From Acidaminococcales bacterium (GTDB lineage: Bacteria; Bacillota; Negativicutes; Acidaminococcales; JAISLQ01), in contig JAISLQ010000065.1 in assembly GCA_031290885.1 (NCBI GenBank), positions 1 to 54,366 on the forward strand: 54,366 nucleotides of DNA, given 5' to 3'. Below the pieces are notes generated by a model, which was not told the DNA's origin, searched no databases, and worked only from the letters and a program-made list of their open reading frames with translations. This document shows positions 44,473 through 54,348 of this stretch, in pieces. The position numbers were made by a program, and so were the translations under genes. Every line of letters begins with the position of its first letter. Position 1 is the first letter of the stretch.

Positions 44473-46516
44473 ATCTCCCGAGCAGCAGCCGCCCCAGAAA
44501 GAACAAAGCGGCGGCGGCCAGCAGCGCGGCAATGCCCACCGCGCCGCCCAGCAAAAGGCCGTCAAAGGCGCGTATTACGGACATGGCAATCGGAGTGCGC
44601 ATGTGGGCGAAGGTTTCAACAAGGCACCCTTGCCCTATGGTTGCGCCGACAATCAGGCAGTAGTATATAATATGCGGCAATCCGCGCCAGGCGGCGAAAG
44701 CCGCCAGGAAAAAGGCCGGATGCCCGACCAGAAATTCTTTTTCGCGCGGACGTGCGTACATTATTTCTTCCAGCAGCAACCGAATCTTTACCTCAACCGC
44801 CGGTACGCCAATGCCGGAGGTATGGCCGGTGCGGGCGATGAAAATGTAAGCAACGAGCAGGCCCAAGCCGAGAAGCGCCAAAGTTTTTATTTGCACGGGA
44901 TAGTCAAGCAATTGTTTTAGCTGGCTGACAAGCCCGGTTTTATTCTCAATTTCCTCGCCCAATACCGTATATCTTTTTAAGTAAACAAGGGTTATGAGAA
45001 AAAGCGGCAGCAAAAAAGTGAGTTTGACGCCCCTGTAGATGTCCATTTCGAGAAAGAACCGTATGTCGCCCAGTATGCCGCTTATATAAAGGCCGCCGAT
45101 CAGCGACAGCAGCACGGTCGCCGTCAGTTGGGCAAAGGTAACGGCCAGCAGCGCGGGGAGAGAATGATTTTTCAGCGCGGCCCCCTTTCCCCAATTGCCC
45201 ATTTGCCAGGCCATCGCCAGAACCGGGAAGATAACGGCGGAGAAAAACGCCGTCGCTTGGCGCGCCGCGAGCGGCGCGGCGAAAAAGAGCAGGGAAAGCA
45301 GCCCGCCCGCCAGCAAGGAAAAAATTATCTGCCGGCGTTTGCTGAGAAGTTCCGTAAGCATGGACAGATACAGTACGCCCGCCGCTGCCGCGCCGAAGAT
45401 AATCGGGATAAAGAGCGGTCGGTCAGGAAAGCGAGGCTCGAAAATGCCGGCCGGTCCCAAGGAAAAGCCGCGCGCCAATACTTGGTCGCGGATAAGCGCG
45501 ACATATTCAAGGTTGGTGTCAAGTATGCTTTTGCCCGGAGACGGCACCCAAAAGAACCGTATAAGGTTCATGCGCACATTGCGTTCTTCGTCGGTCAGCG
45601 CCCAGCGCCTGACGGCCCGCGGCACATCAAGGGCTTTTTCCTGTTCCTTCTTTTCAATCACATAAAGGCGCGCCGCCTGATAGCCGACCAGTTCCGCCAG
45701 TTCCGTCAAACCCGCCTGCTTGTCGAATTGCAGCTGCAAAGGATGCTCGGTCATGCCCAGCGTCCAGCCGCGGCGCTTAATTTCTTGGGCCGTTGCCGGG
45801 AGCAGATCCGGGTAGCCCAGCGTTTCCTGCCCGCCGAAAAGTACCCCGGCGACCCGGACGCCGGATTTGTCTATCCGGGAAAATGTGTGCGTTATGCCGC
45901 GCAGGGAAGGCGGTTGGTAGTTGCTGGGGCGGACGACTGCCGAAAATCCGTTTTCCCTTATTTTTTTCAGGTCGCTGCTCAACATGCTAAGGCTTTGTTC
46001 TTTTACCGCTTCGTAATCGGCTTTGAGCGCCAAAACCCGAGGGCCGTCTTTCTTCAGCACGCGCAGCCTGTCCGGCCCGAACCGCTCCTTTAAGTCTTCC
46101 TCTATTTCCTGAAAGTCTTGCCCGGCGGGAGCGTAAAAATATAGCTCGTCAGGTTTTATGCCGCCGCCGGGAACAAGCCTCTCCCAATAGGCTTCGCCGC
46201 CCGCCTGGCCGTTTTGCCGCGCCAACGCTTCCGGGCCGGCGACCGTGGCAAAAAAACCTCTCTTTTCCAGCGTTTCCAAGGTGCTTTCGTATATGGAAAG
46301 CGAAGTCGCGCCGCTTTCCCGAAAAAGTCGCATAACTTCCTCGACCGGTTTGCCGGACATGCCTGCCAGCAGAAGTATTTCTTCATACTCGCAAATCATG
46401 TCCACGCTCTTGTTGGCCCGTTCGATTTTGTGCCGGTTAAAGCTGATGAACAGGCTGGACAAAAGCCCGGCCGCGATCAGTATAAAGATAAGGACGCTAT
46501 ATCCATGCTTTTTCAA
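44456..46516 (-). CDS. DUF5693 family membrane protein
   Basis: The protein has 686 residues from a TTG start. An N-terminal anchor (YSVLIFILIAAGLLSSLFISF) is followed by an extracytoplasmic region of about 320 residues, then seven or more membrane segments. In Firmicutes this family is often next to csaB, as here, where the genes overlap. A role in SLH-linked cell-wall polysaccharide export or assembly is plausible but unproven. It lies 15 bases after prfB in the transcription direction. Confidence 0.8.
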   Translation of the reverse strand: MKKHGYSVLIFILIAAGLLSSLFISFNRHKIERANKSVDMICEYEEILLLAGMSGKPVEEVMRLFRESGATSLSIYESTLETLEKRGFFATVAGPEALARQNGQAGGEAYWERLVPGGGIKPDELYFYAPAGQDFQEIEEDLKERFGPDRLRVLKKDGPRVLALKADYEAVKEQSLSMLSSDLKKIRENGFSAVVRPSNYQPPSLRGITHTFSRIDKSGVRVAGVLFGGQETLGYPDLLPATAQEIKRRGWTLGMTEHPLQLQFDKQAGLTELAELVGYQAARLYVIEKKEQEKALDVPRAVRRWALTDEERNVRMNLIRFFWVPSPGKSILDTNLEYVALIRDQVLARGFSLGPAGIFEPRFPDRPLFIPIIFGAAAAGVLYLSMLTELLSKRRQIIFSLLAGGLLSLLFFAAPLAARQATAFFSAVIFPVLAMAWQMGNWGKGAALKNHSLPALLAVTFAQLTATVLLSLIGGLYISGILGDIRFFLEMDIYRGVKLTFLLPLFLITLVYLKRYTVLGEEIENKTGLVSQLKQLLDYPVQIKTLALLGLGLLVAYIFIARTGHTSGIGVPAVEVKIRLLLEEIMYARPREKEFLVGHPAFFLAAFAAWRGLPHIIYYCLIVGATIGQGCLVETFAHMRTPIAMSVIRAFDGLLLGGAVGIAALLAAAALFFLGRLLLGRYAGET

Positions 46517-46531
46517 AACGTCGACCGTCCG

Positions 46532-47639
46532 CTATTTTTCATTTTTTCTCCCGCGCAGATACCCTTCAACGAAGCTGTCGATGGCGCCGTCCATGACCGC
46601 TTGCACGTTGCCTGTTTCCACTCCCGTGCGGTGATCTTTTACCAAGGAATAAGGGTGAAAAACGTACGATCTTATTTGGCTTCCCCATTCTATCGCCTGG
46701 TATTCGCCGGATATTTCATTTTTCAGATCGGCTTGTTTCTGCCTTTCCAGTTCAAAAAGTTTAGCGCGCAAAAGCTGCCGGCAACGTTCGCGGTTTTGTA
46801 TCTGTGAGCGCTCGCTTTGGCACTGCACCACTATCCCGGTCGGAACGTGCGTCATGCGCACGGCGGAATCCGTCTTGTTGATATGCTGCCCGCCCGCGCC
46901 GCTTGCCCTGTAGGTGTCCACCCTGACGTCGGCCGGATTTATGTCCAGATCTACATTGTCGGGAATCTCCGGCATGACGTCAAGCGCGGCAAAGGAAGTA
47001 TGCCGCCTGGCGTTGGCATCGAAAGGCGATATGCGCACAAGCCTGTGCACGCCTTTTTCCGCTTTCAGGTAGCCGTAGGCGTTATGCCCGCTGACAAACA
47101 AAGTAGCGCTTTTAATGCCTGCCTCGTCGCCGTCAAGCATGTCCAGAAGCTCCGTCTTGAAACGCGCCCGCTCGCTGTAACGGGTATACATGCGCAAAAG
47201 CATCTCGGCCCAGTCCTGCGCTTCCGTACCGCCGGCACCGGCGTGTATTGTCAAAATGGCGTTATTGGCGTCATATTCGCCGCCCAGCAAAAGATCCAGC
47301 TCCAGGCGGTCAATTTCGCCGCCGATAGCCAAAAGGCCGTCTTTTATTTCTCCTTCGAGGCTGGCGTCGTTTTCTTCCATCGCCAATTCCCAAAGAGTTT
47401 GAGCATCGTCAAGCTGGCGTTGCAGCGAACGCCATGTTTCCACTTCGCTTTTCAACTGGTCGGCCGCTTGCGTGATTTTTTGCGCTTCCCCGACATTGTC
47501 CCAGAAATCCGGCGCGCTCATTTTGTGTTCAAATTCCGCCACGCGCTCGGTTTTGCCGGCAACGTCAAAGGGAATCCCCCATTTCCTTTAGTTTGCGCGC
47601 CAGCGCCCGTATTTCCTGTTTGTATTCCTCAAGCAGCAC
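46532..47639 (-). CDS. prfB: Peptide chain release factor 2 with programmed +1 frameshift
   Basis: The full protein has about 368 residues. It starts at a GTG at 47639 (AGGAG upstream), reads 24 codons to CTT TGA C (TGA at 47565-47567), and continues in the +1 frame as GAC. The site is preceded by GGGGG at the internal Shine-Dalgarno position, as in the classical prfB autoregulation site: when RF2 is low, ribosomes shift and make more RF2. GAGGQHIN carries the catalytic GGQ and RISPFDAN the SPF codon-recognition motif. The gene lies 23 bases after secA. Confidence 0.96.
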
Positions 47640-47662
47640 TTTTTTTCAACTCCTAAATTTAT

Positions 47663-50179
47663 TCATTCCCCGCGCCCGCAGCATTGTTTGTATTTTTTTC
47701 CGCTGCCGCAGGGACAAAGCTGGTTGCGGCCTATGTTTTCCGTTTTGCGCGACGGCTGTTTTTTGGGCGGTTCGCCTTCGCCCACGTAAACGGCTTGGGC
47801 GTTTTTCAGGTGATCCGAAACTTTCGGTTGGGCAATTACGCTCACTCTGAACACATAGCGCACTATGTCGTCCTGAATGGCGCCGGTCATGGCCTGGAAC
47901 ATATCGTAGGCCTCGACTTTATATTCAACAAGCGGATCTTTTTGCCCGTAAGCCCTGAGGCCAATGCCTTCGCGCAACATATCCATGGCGTCAAGGTGAT
48001 CCATCCATTTGTCGTCGACGACCCTCAGCATGATGATTTTTTCAAGTTCGCGCATGGCGGGCAAACCTATTTCCCGCTCCCGCTCGGCGTAATGCAAAAG
48101 CGCGAACTCTTCCAGATGTTCCGCCAGTTCGTCGCGGCTGAACTTAGCCAGTTCCTCTTCCTTGAGCGTCCCCGGCGGGGCATAAAAATCTTCGGCGTTG
48201 GCGATAAGGGCGGAAAGGTTCCAATCTTCGGGGTGCACTTCTTTGGGCGCGTAAATTTCCATGGTGTTTTTTACCGCGCGCGCAATCATGTCCACGACGT
48301 TCTGCCGAAGATCTTCATCCAGCAAAATCTTGCGGCGCTGGGCGTAAATGACTTCGCGCTGCTGGTTCATGACATCGTCGTAATCCAAGACTTGCTTTCT
48401 TATTTCAAAATTGCGGTTTTCCACTTTTTTCTGCGCCGACTCAATGGATCTGGTAACAAGCGCGTGTTCGATCGGCTCGTCTTCCGACATGCCCAATTTA
48501 TCCATGATCCCGGCAATGCTGTCTGAGCCGAAAAGTCGCATCAAATCATCCTCCAGCGACAGATAGAAGCGGCTGGAACCTTTGTCGCCCTGCCGCCCTG
48601 ACCGGCCGCGCAGCTGGTTGTCGATGCGGCGGCTTTCGTGCCGTTCGGTGCCTATGATATGCAGCCCGCCCAAATCGGCCACGCCCGTTCCCAATACTAT
48701 GTCCGTGCCGCGGCCGGCCATGTTGGTGGCAATGGTAACGGCGTCCCTTTGTCCGGCAAGGGCGATGATCTCGGCCTCTTTTTCATGATATTTGGCGTTC
48801 AGCACGTTGTGCGGCACGCCCGCGCGCTTTATTGCCCGGGAAAGTTCCTCGGACTGGGCGATTGAAGTAGTGCCGACCAATATGGGCTGCCCGGCGGCGT
48901 GCCGTTCGATGATCTCGGCCACAACCGCCCGGTATTTTGCCTGTTTGGTCTTGTAGACGACGTCAGGCAGATCCTCCCGGCGGTTTTCTTTGTTTGTCGG
49001 AATCACCAGCACGTCCAGTTTATATATTTTCCGAAACTCGTTTTCCTCCGTTTTGGCGGTACCGGTCATGCCCGACAGTTTGTCGTACATGCGGAAATAG
49101 TTCTGGAAAGTGATGGCCGCCAAGGTCTGGCTCTCCCTCTCCACTTTGACGCCTTCTTTCGCTTCGATGGCCTGGTGCAGCCCATCGGAAAAACGCCGCC
49201 CAAACATCAGCCGCCCGGTAAATTCATCGACGATGATGACTTCGCCGTTCTTGACCACATAATCGCGGTCAGCTTTCATCAGCGCCTGGGCTTTCAGCGC
49301 CTGGGCAAAGTGGTGCGAAAGCTCGACGTTTTCCCCTTCGTAAAGGTTCTTGACGCCCAGCAGTTTCTCCGCTTTGGTTATGCCCTTTTCGGTCGGGGCG
49401 ACGGTATGCGCCTTCTCGTCGACCGTATAGTCCTCTTCCGGCGCCAATTGCGGCACAATGCGCGCCAGCGTCTTGTACATATCGGTGGATTTCTCGCCCG
49501 GCCCGGAAATGATCAAAGGCGTGCGCGCCTCGTCGATCAATATGCTGTCCACCTCGTCGACGATCGCGTAACTCAAGTGCCTTTGCACCATCTGCTCCGG
49601 CCTGACGACCATGTTGTCGCGCAAATAATCAAAGCCAAATTCATTGTTGGTGCCATAGGTGATGTCTGCGGCGTAAGCCGCCTTGCGCTGCGGAAAATCC
49701 AGCCCGTGGACGATAAGGCCGACCGACAGGCCGAGAAAGCGGTAAACCTCGCCCATCCACTCGCTGTCGCGCTTGGCTAAATAGTCGTTGACCGTTATGA
49801 CGTGGACGCCTTTGCCGGACAAAGCGTTTAAATAAACCGGCAAGGTCGCGACCAGCGTTTTCCCCTCGCCTGTCCGCATTTCGGCGATCCGTCCCTGGTG
49901 CAGCGCCACGCCGCCGACGACCTGCACGTCGAAGTGCCTCATGCCGAGCGCGCGCCTGGCGGCCTCCCGCACGGTTGCAAACGCCTCCGGCAAAAGGCTG
50001 TCCAAGGTTTCCCCTTTGCCTAAACGCTGTTTGAATTCCACCGTGCGGCCTAAAAGTGCCGCGTCGCTCATTTTCGCTGTTTCATCTTCCAGGCGGTTTA
50101 CCGCGTCCAAACAAGGCTGGATTTTTTTTAGTTCTTTCCCGTTGCTGTCGCCGAAAATTTTACCCAAAAATCCAAACAT
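47663..50179 (-). CDS. secA: Preprotein translocase ATPase SecA
   Basis: The protein has 838 residues. [14 protein letters not shown] is Walker [17 protein letters not shown] the motif II region, and [24 protein letters not shown] the helicase C part. The C-terminal zinc-binding tail [17 protein letters not shown] binds SecB or the ribosome. It drives secretion through SecYEG. GGGAGTGA precedes the ATG. An extended -10 promoter lies upstream, and prfB follows, the common Firmicute pairing. Confidence 0.98.
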   Translation of the reverse strand: MFGFLGKIFGDSNGKELKKIQPCLDAVNRLEDETAKMSDAALLGRTVEFKQRLGKGETLDSLLPEAFATVREAARRALGMRHFDVQVVGGVALHQGRIAEMRTGEGKTLVATLPVYLNALSGKGVHVITVNDYLAKRDSEWMGEVYRFLGLSVGLIVHGLDFPQRKAAYAADITYGTNNEFGFDYLRDNMVVRPEQMVQRHLSYAIVDEVDSILIDEARTPLIISGPGEKSTDMYKTLARIVPQLAPEEDYTVDEKAHTVAPTEKGITKAEKLLGVKNLYEGENVELSHHFAQALKAQALMKADRDYVVKNGEVIIVDEFTGRLMFGRRFSDGLHQAIEAKEGVKVERESQTLAAITFQNYFRMYDKLSGMTGTAKTEENEFRKIYKLDVLVIPTNKENRREDLPDVVYKTKQAKYRAVVAEIIERHAAGQPILVGTTSIAQSEELSRAIKRAGVPHNVLNAKYHEKEAEIIALAGQRDAVTIATNMAGRGTDIVLGTGVADLGGLHIIGTERHESRRIDNQLRGRSGRQGDKGSSRFYLSLEDDLMRLFGSDSIAGIMDKLGMSEDEPIEHALVTRSIESAQKKVENRNFEIRKQVLDYDDVMNQQREVIYAQRRKILLDEDLRQNVVDMIARAVKNTMEIYAPKEVHPEDWNLSALIANAEDFYAPPGTLKEEELAKFSRDELAEHLEEFALLHYAEREREIGLPAMRELEKIIMLRVVDDKWMDHLDAMDMLREGIGLRAYGQKDPLVEYKVEAYDMFQAMTGAIQDDIVRYVFRVSVIAQPKVSDHLKNAQAVYVGEGEPPKKQPSRKTENIGRNQLCPCGSGKKYKQCCGRGE

Positions 50180-50243
50180 TTTATAAAATCACTCCCAAAG
50201 GGCCGAAACATTCGCAAGATAGCCAAATTAATACCATTGTGAA

Positions 50244-50252
50244 ATTATACCA
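50244..50252 (-). promoter_or_regulatory. Extended -10 promoter of secA
   Basis: On the minus strand TGGTATAAT is a TG-N-TATAAT extended -10 element at 50244-50252. A weak -35 (TGGACT) lies 18 bases upstream. The start would be near 50237, giving a leader of about 58 bases before secA. Confidence 0.6.
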
Positions 50253-50348
50253 GAATTTACCCCAAAAGTCCATGACCCGCGATTATTCGTTGCGGATTTG
50301 GCAAGAGGGACCAAAGGGCCCTTTTGCGGCGGCGACAGATGGGAACTC

Positions 50349-50386
50349 TTTTTGTTTCCCGCCGTTTTCTCGGCGGGAAACAAAAA
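50349..50386. repeat. Strong hairpin after the tRNA genes
   Basis: TTTTTGTTTCCCGCCG and CGGCGGGAAACAAAAA form a 16-base stem with a six-base loop. The T tract lies on the wrong side for an intrinsic terminator on both strands. It follows the tRNA operon by about 37 bases and may still mark the 3' end or protect it. Confidence 0.6.
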
Positions 50387-50422
50387 ACGAATCGCGGCGC
50401 CAGCCGAAATCCGCTTGTGTAT

Positions 50423-50498
<76 letters not shown>

Positions 50499-50544
50499 CA
50501 ACCTGTCCGGCCATGAAACGCCGACCAGCACAATATTTGAATTT

Positions 50545-50619
50545 TGGTGACCCGTGGGGGAATCGAACCCCCGATACCGCCGTGAAAGGGCGGTGTCTTA
50601 ACCTCTTGACCAACGGGCC
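50545..50619 (-). tRNA. tRNA-Glu (anticodon TTC)
   Basis: The 75-base cloverleaf includes CCA. The acceptor stem begins GGCCCGT, the anticodon loop reads CTTTCAC and the T loop is GTTCGATTC. It is the second gene of the operon. Confidence 0.96.
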
Positions 50620-50622
50620 GCT

Positions 50623-50697
50623 TGGCTCCCCGAGCAGGACTCGAACCTGCAACAACTCGGTTAACAGCCGAGTGCTCTACCATTGAGCTATCGAGGA
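50623..50697 (-). tRNA. tRNA-Asn (anticodon GTT)
   Basis: The 75-base cloverleaf includes CCA. The acceptor stem is TCCTCGA paired with the CGGGGA side, the anticodon loop is CTGTTAA and the T loop GTTCGAGTC. It is the first gene of the tRNA operon, close behind the promoter. Confidence 0.96.
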
Positions 50698-50717
50698 ATA
50701 TCACTGCAATGCAATTC

Positions 50718-50746
50718 ATTATAACTGCAAGATTAAAAAAAATCAA
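50718..50746 (-). promoter_or_regulatory. Promoter of the tRNA operon
   Basis: On the minus strand TTGATT (50741-50746) and a perfect TATAAT (50718-50723) are spaced by 17 bases. The start would lie near 50710, a dozen bases before tRNA-Asn. Confidence 0.75.
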
Positions 50747-50779
50747 GGATTTTATCTTTGGCCAATTGAAAACCGTAAA

Positions 50780-51575
50780 TCGCAAGTTTAATTGCCTGCC
50801 CTTGCCCCGCTCCGCCAATATTTCGTTCGCGTTTTTGTGCCCCGGGATTTTGCGTGGGTAATTGTTCGCCCGGTCCTCTATCCATTGTAATTCTTTGTCG
50901 GCCAGTTTTCCAATGTCTGTGCCTTTTGGCGCGAACCGCCGGAGGATTCGGTTGCCGTTCGCGTTGCTGCCGCGCTCCCAACTGCTATAGGAGTGGGCAT
51001 AATGGACTTCCCGGCGTCCCGCATCCTTCTCAATTGCCTCGCTGCCGTTGTCCGCCGTGATTGTTTTAAACACTTCGGAAAAGTCGCTGCCTGCGCGCAT
51101 CCTCGTCCTACTCCCCCCGGACCACTTCCTGCTGCGTCTTGTTCTTCACCGGGGAGCACAACGATTTCCGCGTTTTGCGTTCCGCAAGCGTCAGAATCGC
51201 CGGCTTTGTGCCTTGCTTGCCCACGACCGGGTCACTCTCCCGGTGTCCTTGCGCGCTGCGCCCATCGACTTTTTGGGGCGTTCCGTTAGGTTCCTGCCGT
51301 TTTTGTTGTTCAGCGCCGCCTTGCGGTTGTCTTGGTAGTCCCGTTTCTTGCCGCCATCCTTTTTGCCCATAAATCTTTGTTGGATACCCCACGGAAGATC
51401 CCTCGGCCGCTGTAATTGCAGACCGTCTTTGTGCAACTGGCGGTTTTGAACTGCATCCTGTTCGCTTTATATACTGTTTTGATGACGTACAGCGTCTCGC
51501 CTTGGCATTTGCGCGAACTTTGAAAATTGATTTCCGTGGTTTCTTGCTCTATCAGCTTGACAAAACTTTGCAAGT
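50780..51575 (-). pseudogene. Decayed IS30-family transposase
   Basis: Pieces of an IS30-type transposase are spread over several minus-strand frames. GYPT-like and RKAALNNKNGR stretches lie near 51320-51400, GTPQKVDGRSA and DPVVGKQGTKPAILTLAERKTRKSL at about 51150-51290, and FKTITADNGSE, AHSYSSWERGSN, RRFAPKGTDIG and PRKIPGHKNANEILAE at about 50800-51070. These follow the family order with the catalytic DDE core, but at least two frameshifts break the frame. No intact ends were identified. It lies just upstream of the tRNA promoter. Confidence 0.8.
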
Positions 51576-51655
51576 TGTATTAGTATAATACGAAGGTGTA
51601 AATTGTTTTGGACATTTTGTATTTTGCATGATATTTATTGCGATAACAAACTGCG

Positions 51656-51831
51656 GGTAACATAATATAAAGAATGTTACCTTGCGCTTTTCTGTTTTCC
51701 CGATAAACAGGGCGATTTATATGCCTGCCGTTTTTTTGAATCGAGGGAAACATCTTGCCGTAAACCCGACAAACCGCTTAGCAGGCGGTTATTTTTATTT
51801 ATTTTAGGTAACATTCTTTATATTGTGTTAC
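51656..51831. mobile_element. Small element with inverted terminal repeats (MITE-like)
   Basis: The 26-base sequence at 51656-51681 returns in inverted form at 51807-51831 with 24 of 26 positions matching. Each end is itself partly palindromic (GGTAACAT...ATGTTACC). The asymmetric centre TCTTTATATT is also kept, which favours a transposon end over a protein-binding site. The 125-base interior has no gene. A clear target-site duplication was not found. Confidence 0.6.
51772..51806 (+). terminator. Terminator-like hairpin inside the small element
   Basis: AACCGC and GCGGTT form a short stem (51772-51790) followed on plus by ATTTTTATTTATTTT. It could end a plus-strand transcript that enters the element. 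The region 51832-52262 to its right holds no supportable gene and serves as the upstream region of the regulator. Confidence 0.45.
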
Positions 51832-52262
51832 ATGTTATGAGCAATATCGTGGCAATTGCCGGAAAATCACGGAATATTCTATCTACAGCGTTTATGTTTT
51901 AAAAACAAAATTGCGGCTGAACGAAAACATTCGCAATCGGCGGTTGATTCGGTGCGTATCCGCATTATTGCCCGGCGTCTGCCCTTAGGCGGATTTTCCG
52001 GCACATTTTGTTGAAAAATATTTTTCTGGACAAAGCTTCATTTAGCGGGAGGCCTAAAAAGCGCTGAATGTCCGTCCGTAAATTTCAACGGCCCGGGTAC
52101 TTGGCGAGACGGTTTAGCGGCAAGCCAATTATGTCTTTTGTTTTTCGCTGCGCCTGATAAGCAATCCGTCCCCGAAATGGGTATTTTCGTTAGCGTGAAT
52201 GCGCCCTTTTATTGCCGAGGCCTGACATTGTATCAGAACATTATTTCCAGGAGGGGCATCTG

Positions 52263-52862
52263 ATGGACTGCACGAATCCTTTTTGCGCCGCTTTGGACGC
52301 CGCGACCCGTGAAATCCTTTGCGCGGCCAAAGTAAGATTTAAATTTGGCCCTAAACAGGACGGTTTTTTCTACATCGGCGAAGGCCAATTGATTTTAATC
52401 GATCACGGACACATACTAACTGTGCGTCAGCGCAGCGACGGGAAACAAAAAGGCATTGAAGTTTTACGGGGCGGGGATATACTGGGGCTGTCTCAACTTT
52501 GCGATACTATACCGGACAACACCATCCTGATCATGGCCAGGGAAAGGACGGAGGGCTGTTTATTTACAAAAGAGTTCTTCCGCTCGCTATGTTTAAAAAA
52601 TGGCACTTTTGCAAATTTCGTCCTGGCCAATATCTGCCGCCGCTTTTCTGACGCTGTCGCGCAAATAGAGCATCTGTCCTTAGACAACAATATGGGGAAA
52701 TTGTTATTTGCCATTGAGCGCGTTCAACCGGAAATAAAACTTACGCATGAGGAATTAAGCGTATTGGCCGGCATGAATAGGGTTACCGCAACTAAAATCA
52801 TGCAGATAATCAAGAAAAAATCCTTGTCATCGAATAAACCTGTTGCCCCGAAAAAAGAGTAA
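52263..52862 (+). CDS. Crp/Fnr family transcriptional regulator
   Basis: The protein has 199 residues from the ATG at 52263, with AGGAGG upstream; the longer frame to 52212 is not supported. The N-terminal half is a cyclic-nucleotide-binding-like beta roll (GGDILGLSQLCDTIP). The C-terminal half has a helix-turn-helix: LTHEELSVLAGMNRVTATKIMQIIKKK. Cysteines at the N terminus (DCTNPFC) might bind a metal cluster, but the Fnr spacing is not matched. The next gene on the same strand is ubiD, a plausible target. Confidence 0.85.
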   Translation: MDCTNPFCAALDAATREILCAAKVRFKFGPKQDGFFYIGEGQLILIDHGHILTVRQRSDGKQKGIEVLRGGDILGLSQLCDTIPDNTILIMARERTEGCLFTKEFFRSLCLKNGTFANFVLANICRRFSDAVAQIEHLSLDNNMGKLLFAIERVQPEIKLTHEELSVLAGMNRVTATKIMQIIKKKSLSSNKPVAPKKE

Positions 52863-53310
52863 CTTATACTGTTTCGCAAATTAAAATCATACTGTCTTTG
52901 CGGCCAATTTACCGCCCTCTTTGCCCTAAAGCCGCGCCGAACCTACGGGCTCGCCTGCGTTTTGCTCCGCGCAGGGCGGCAAATTGATTGGCAGGGCCGA
53001 TAGGCAGGCGCCCTGCAAAATCACGGAAGGGATGTCGCCTTAACAAGGCCATTTTGACATGGCACGCAAAAATTTTCAGCAAAAATTTCGCGCGGGCCAC
53101 TCCCAAAGACTATAGCGGCTGTGTGGTTTAGCACAGGCCATTCTGACAATTTGTAGCCAGTGCTACAAATTTTTTATATATTTAGCAAAATTTTCAGTTT
53201 ATTGGCTACATAGATTTTGCCTGCGGCTACTGCCAAAAATCACCGCCTATAGGATGATTTAAGCATCAGGGCGCTGATGCGCAAACCAAATATGGGAGGG
53301 TTGATTGTTT
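52863..53310 (+). other. Intergenic region between regulator and ubiD
   Basis: No gene is supportable here. It contains an AATTTGTAGC-CAGT-GCTACAAATT palindrome (53148-53171) with a T run after it, listed separately, and a GGGAGGG ribosome binding site just before ubiD. A second half-site-like GGCTACA lies near 53202. Confidence 0.5.
53148..53175 (+). promoter_or_regulatory. Palindrome upstream of ubiD (terminator or operator)
   Basis: AATTTGTAGC and GCTACAAATT form a ten-base stem with the loop CAGT, followed on plus by TTTT. It lies 290 bases after the regulator stop and 136 bases before ubiD. The hairpin with T run fits a terminator; the perfect symmetry also fits a dimeric regulator binding site. 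Confidence 0.5.
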
Positions 53311-54348
53311 ATGGGAGACGTGAAAATCAATAACTTGCGGGACTGGTTGGGCGAAGTGGAAAAAATCGGTGAACTGGCGAGAATCAAAAAAGAAGTTGAC
53401 CCGGTGCTGGAGATGAGTTCTTTGGCTTATCTGAACGGCAGGAATCCGGGACATTCCACGTTACTGTTTGAAAAACCCAAAGGCTTTAATACGGGCTCGG
53501 TCCTCTTTAACCCCATTGGCGGCAGCTACAACCGCCTGGCCCTGTCTTTCCGGGAGAAACCGGGCCGGCGGCCGCTGGAGTTGGTACAGCAAATAAAAAA
53601 TAGCTTCAAAAAGGTTTTGCCCGAATATGTAACCGAAAAAGACGCCCCTGTTTTTGAAAATTGTTTGGCCGGAGACCAGATTGACTTGTTTAAATTCCCC
53701 ATTCCGCAGCATTGGCCGCGCGATGGCGGCAAATACATCGGTACCGGCGACATCGTGATAACGCAAGACCCGGAAAGCGGGCGTTTTAATGTCGGCACCT
53801 ACCGCCAGATGGCTATGGAAAAAGACAAGGTCGGCTTTTTTACCTCGCCGGGCAAAGGCGGCGGCTTGGATCGGGAGAAATGGTGGGCGCAAGGCAAACC
53901 CCTGCCGGTCGTCAGCGTCTACGGCGTAGATCCCTTGCTGATGGTCTTAGGGTCCACCGGTTTTGCCAACCACGAGTCGGAATTTGATTATGCGGGCGGC
54001 TTCGCGGGCGGCCCGATCAAACTGGTCAAAGGCAAAGTTACAGGCATCCCTTTCCCGGCCGAGTGCGAATTTGCCATCGAAGGCTATGTCTATCCTGATC
54101 GGACTTTGTCGGAAGGGCCGTTTGGCGAATTTACCGGCTACTATGGCAAACCGGGCGACAAATGCCCCTACATACAGATTGAAGCCGTCTATCACCGAAA
54201 CAATCCTATTTTTACCGCCGCCATGATGGCCGATAAACCGGGCGCCAACGAACAGAGCGTCTTTTTGGGCGCCATGCGTTCCGCCAAGATTTGGCGCGAC
54301 ATGGAAGCGGCCGGAGTCGCCGGCATCAAAGGCGTATGGTCGCCGCCG
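53311..54348 (+). CDS. ubiD: UbiD family prenylated-FMN decarboxylase, partial (3' end missing)
   Basis: The visible 346 residues start at an ATG with GGGAGGG ten bases upstream. TGDIVITQDPESG, NVGTYRQM and GPFGEFTGYYG are UbiD landmarks, with the acidic E-F-T-G segment and the conserved Arg used for catalysis. These enzymes use prenylated FMN for reversible decarboxylation of aromatic or unsaturated acids. UbiX is not in the window. The frame ends in the typical GVWSPP just where adapter sequence begins; the missing C terminus is about 100-150 residues. The substrate cannot be told from sequence. Confidence 0.93.

Noticed and set aside
52222-52236. CTGACATTGTATCAG as an Fnr-like autoregulatory site before the regulator gene
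   Set aside because: The spacing between TGA and TCA is seven, not six as in Crp/Fnr sites, and the symmetry is imperfect.
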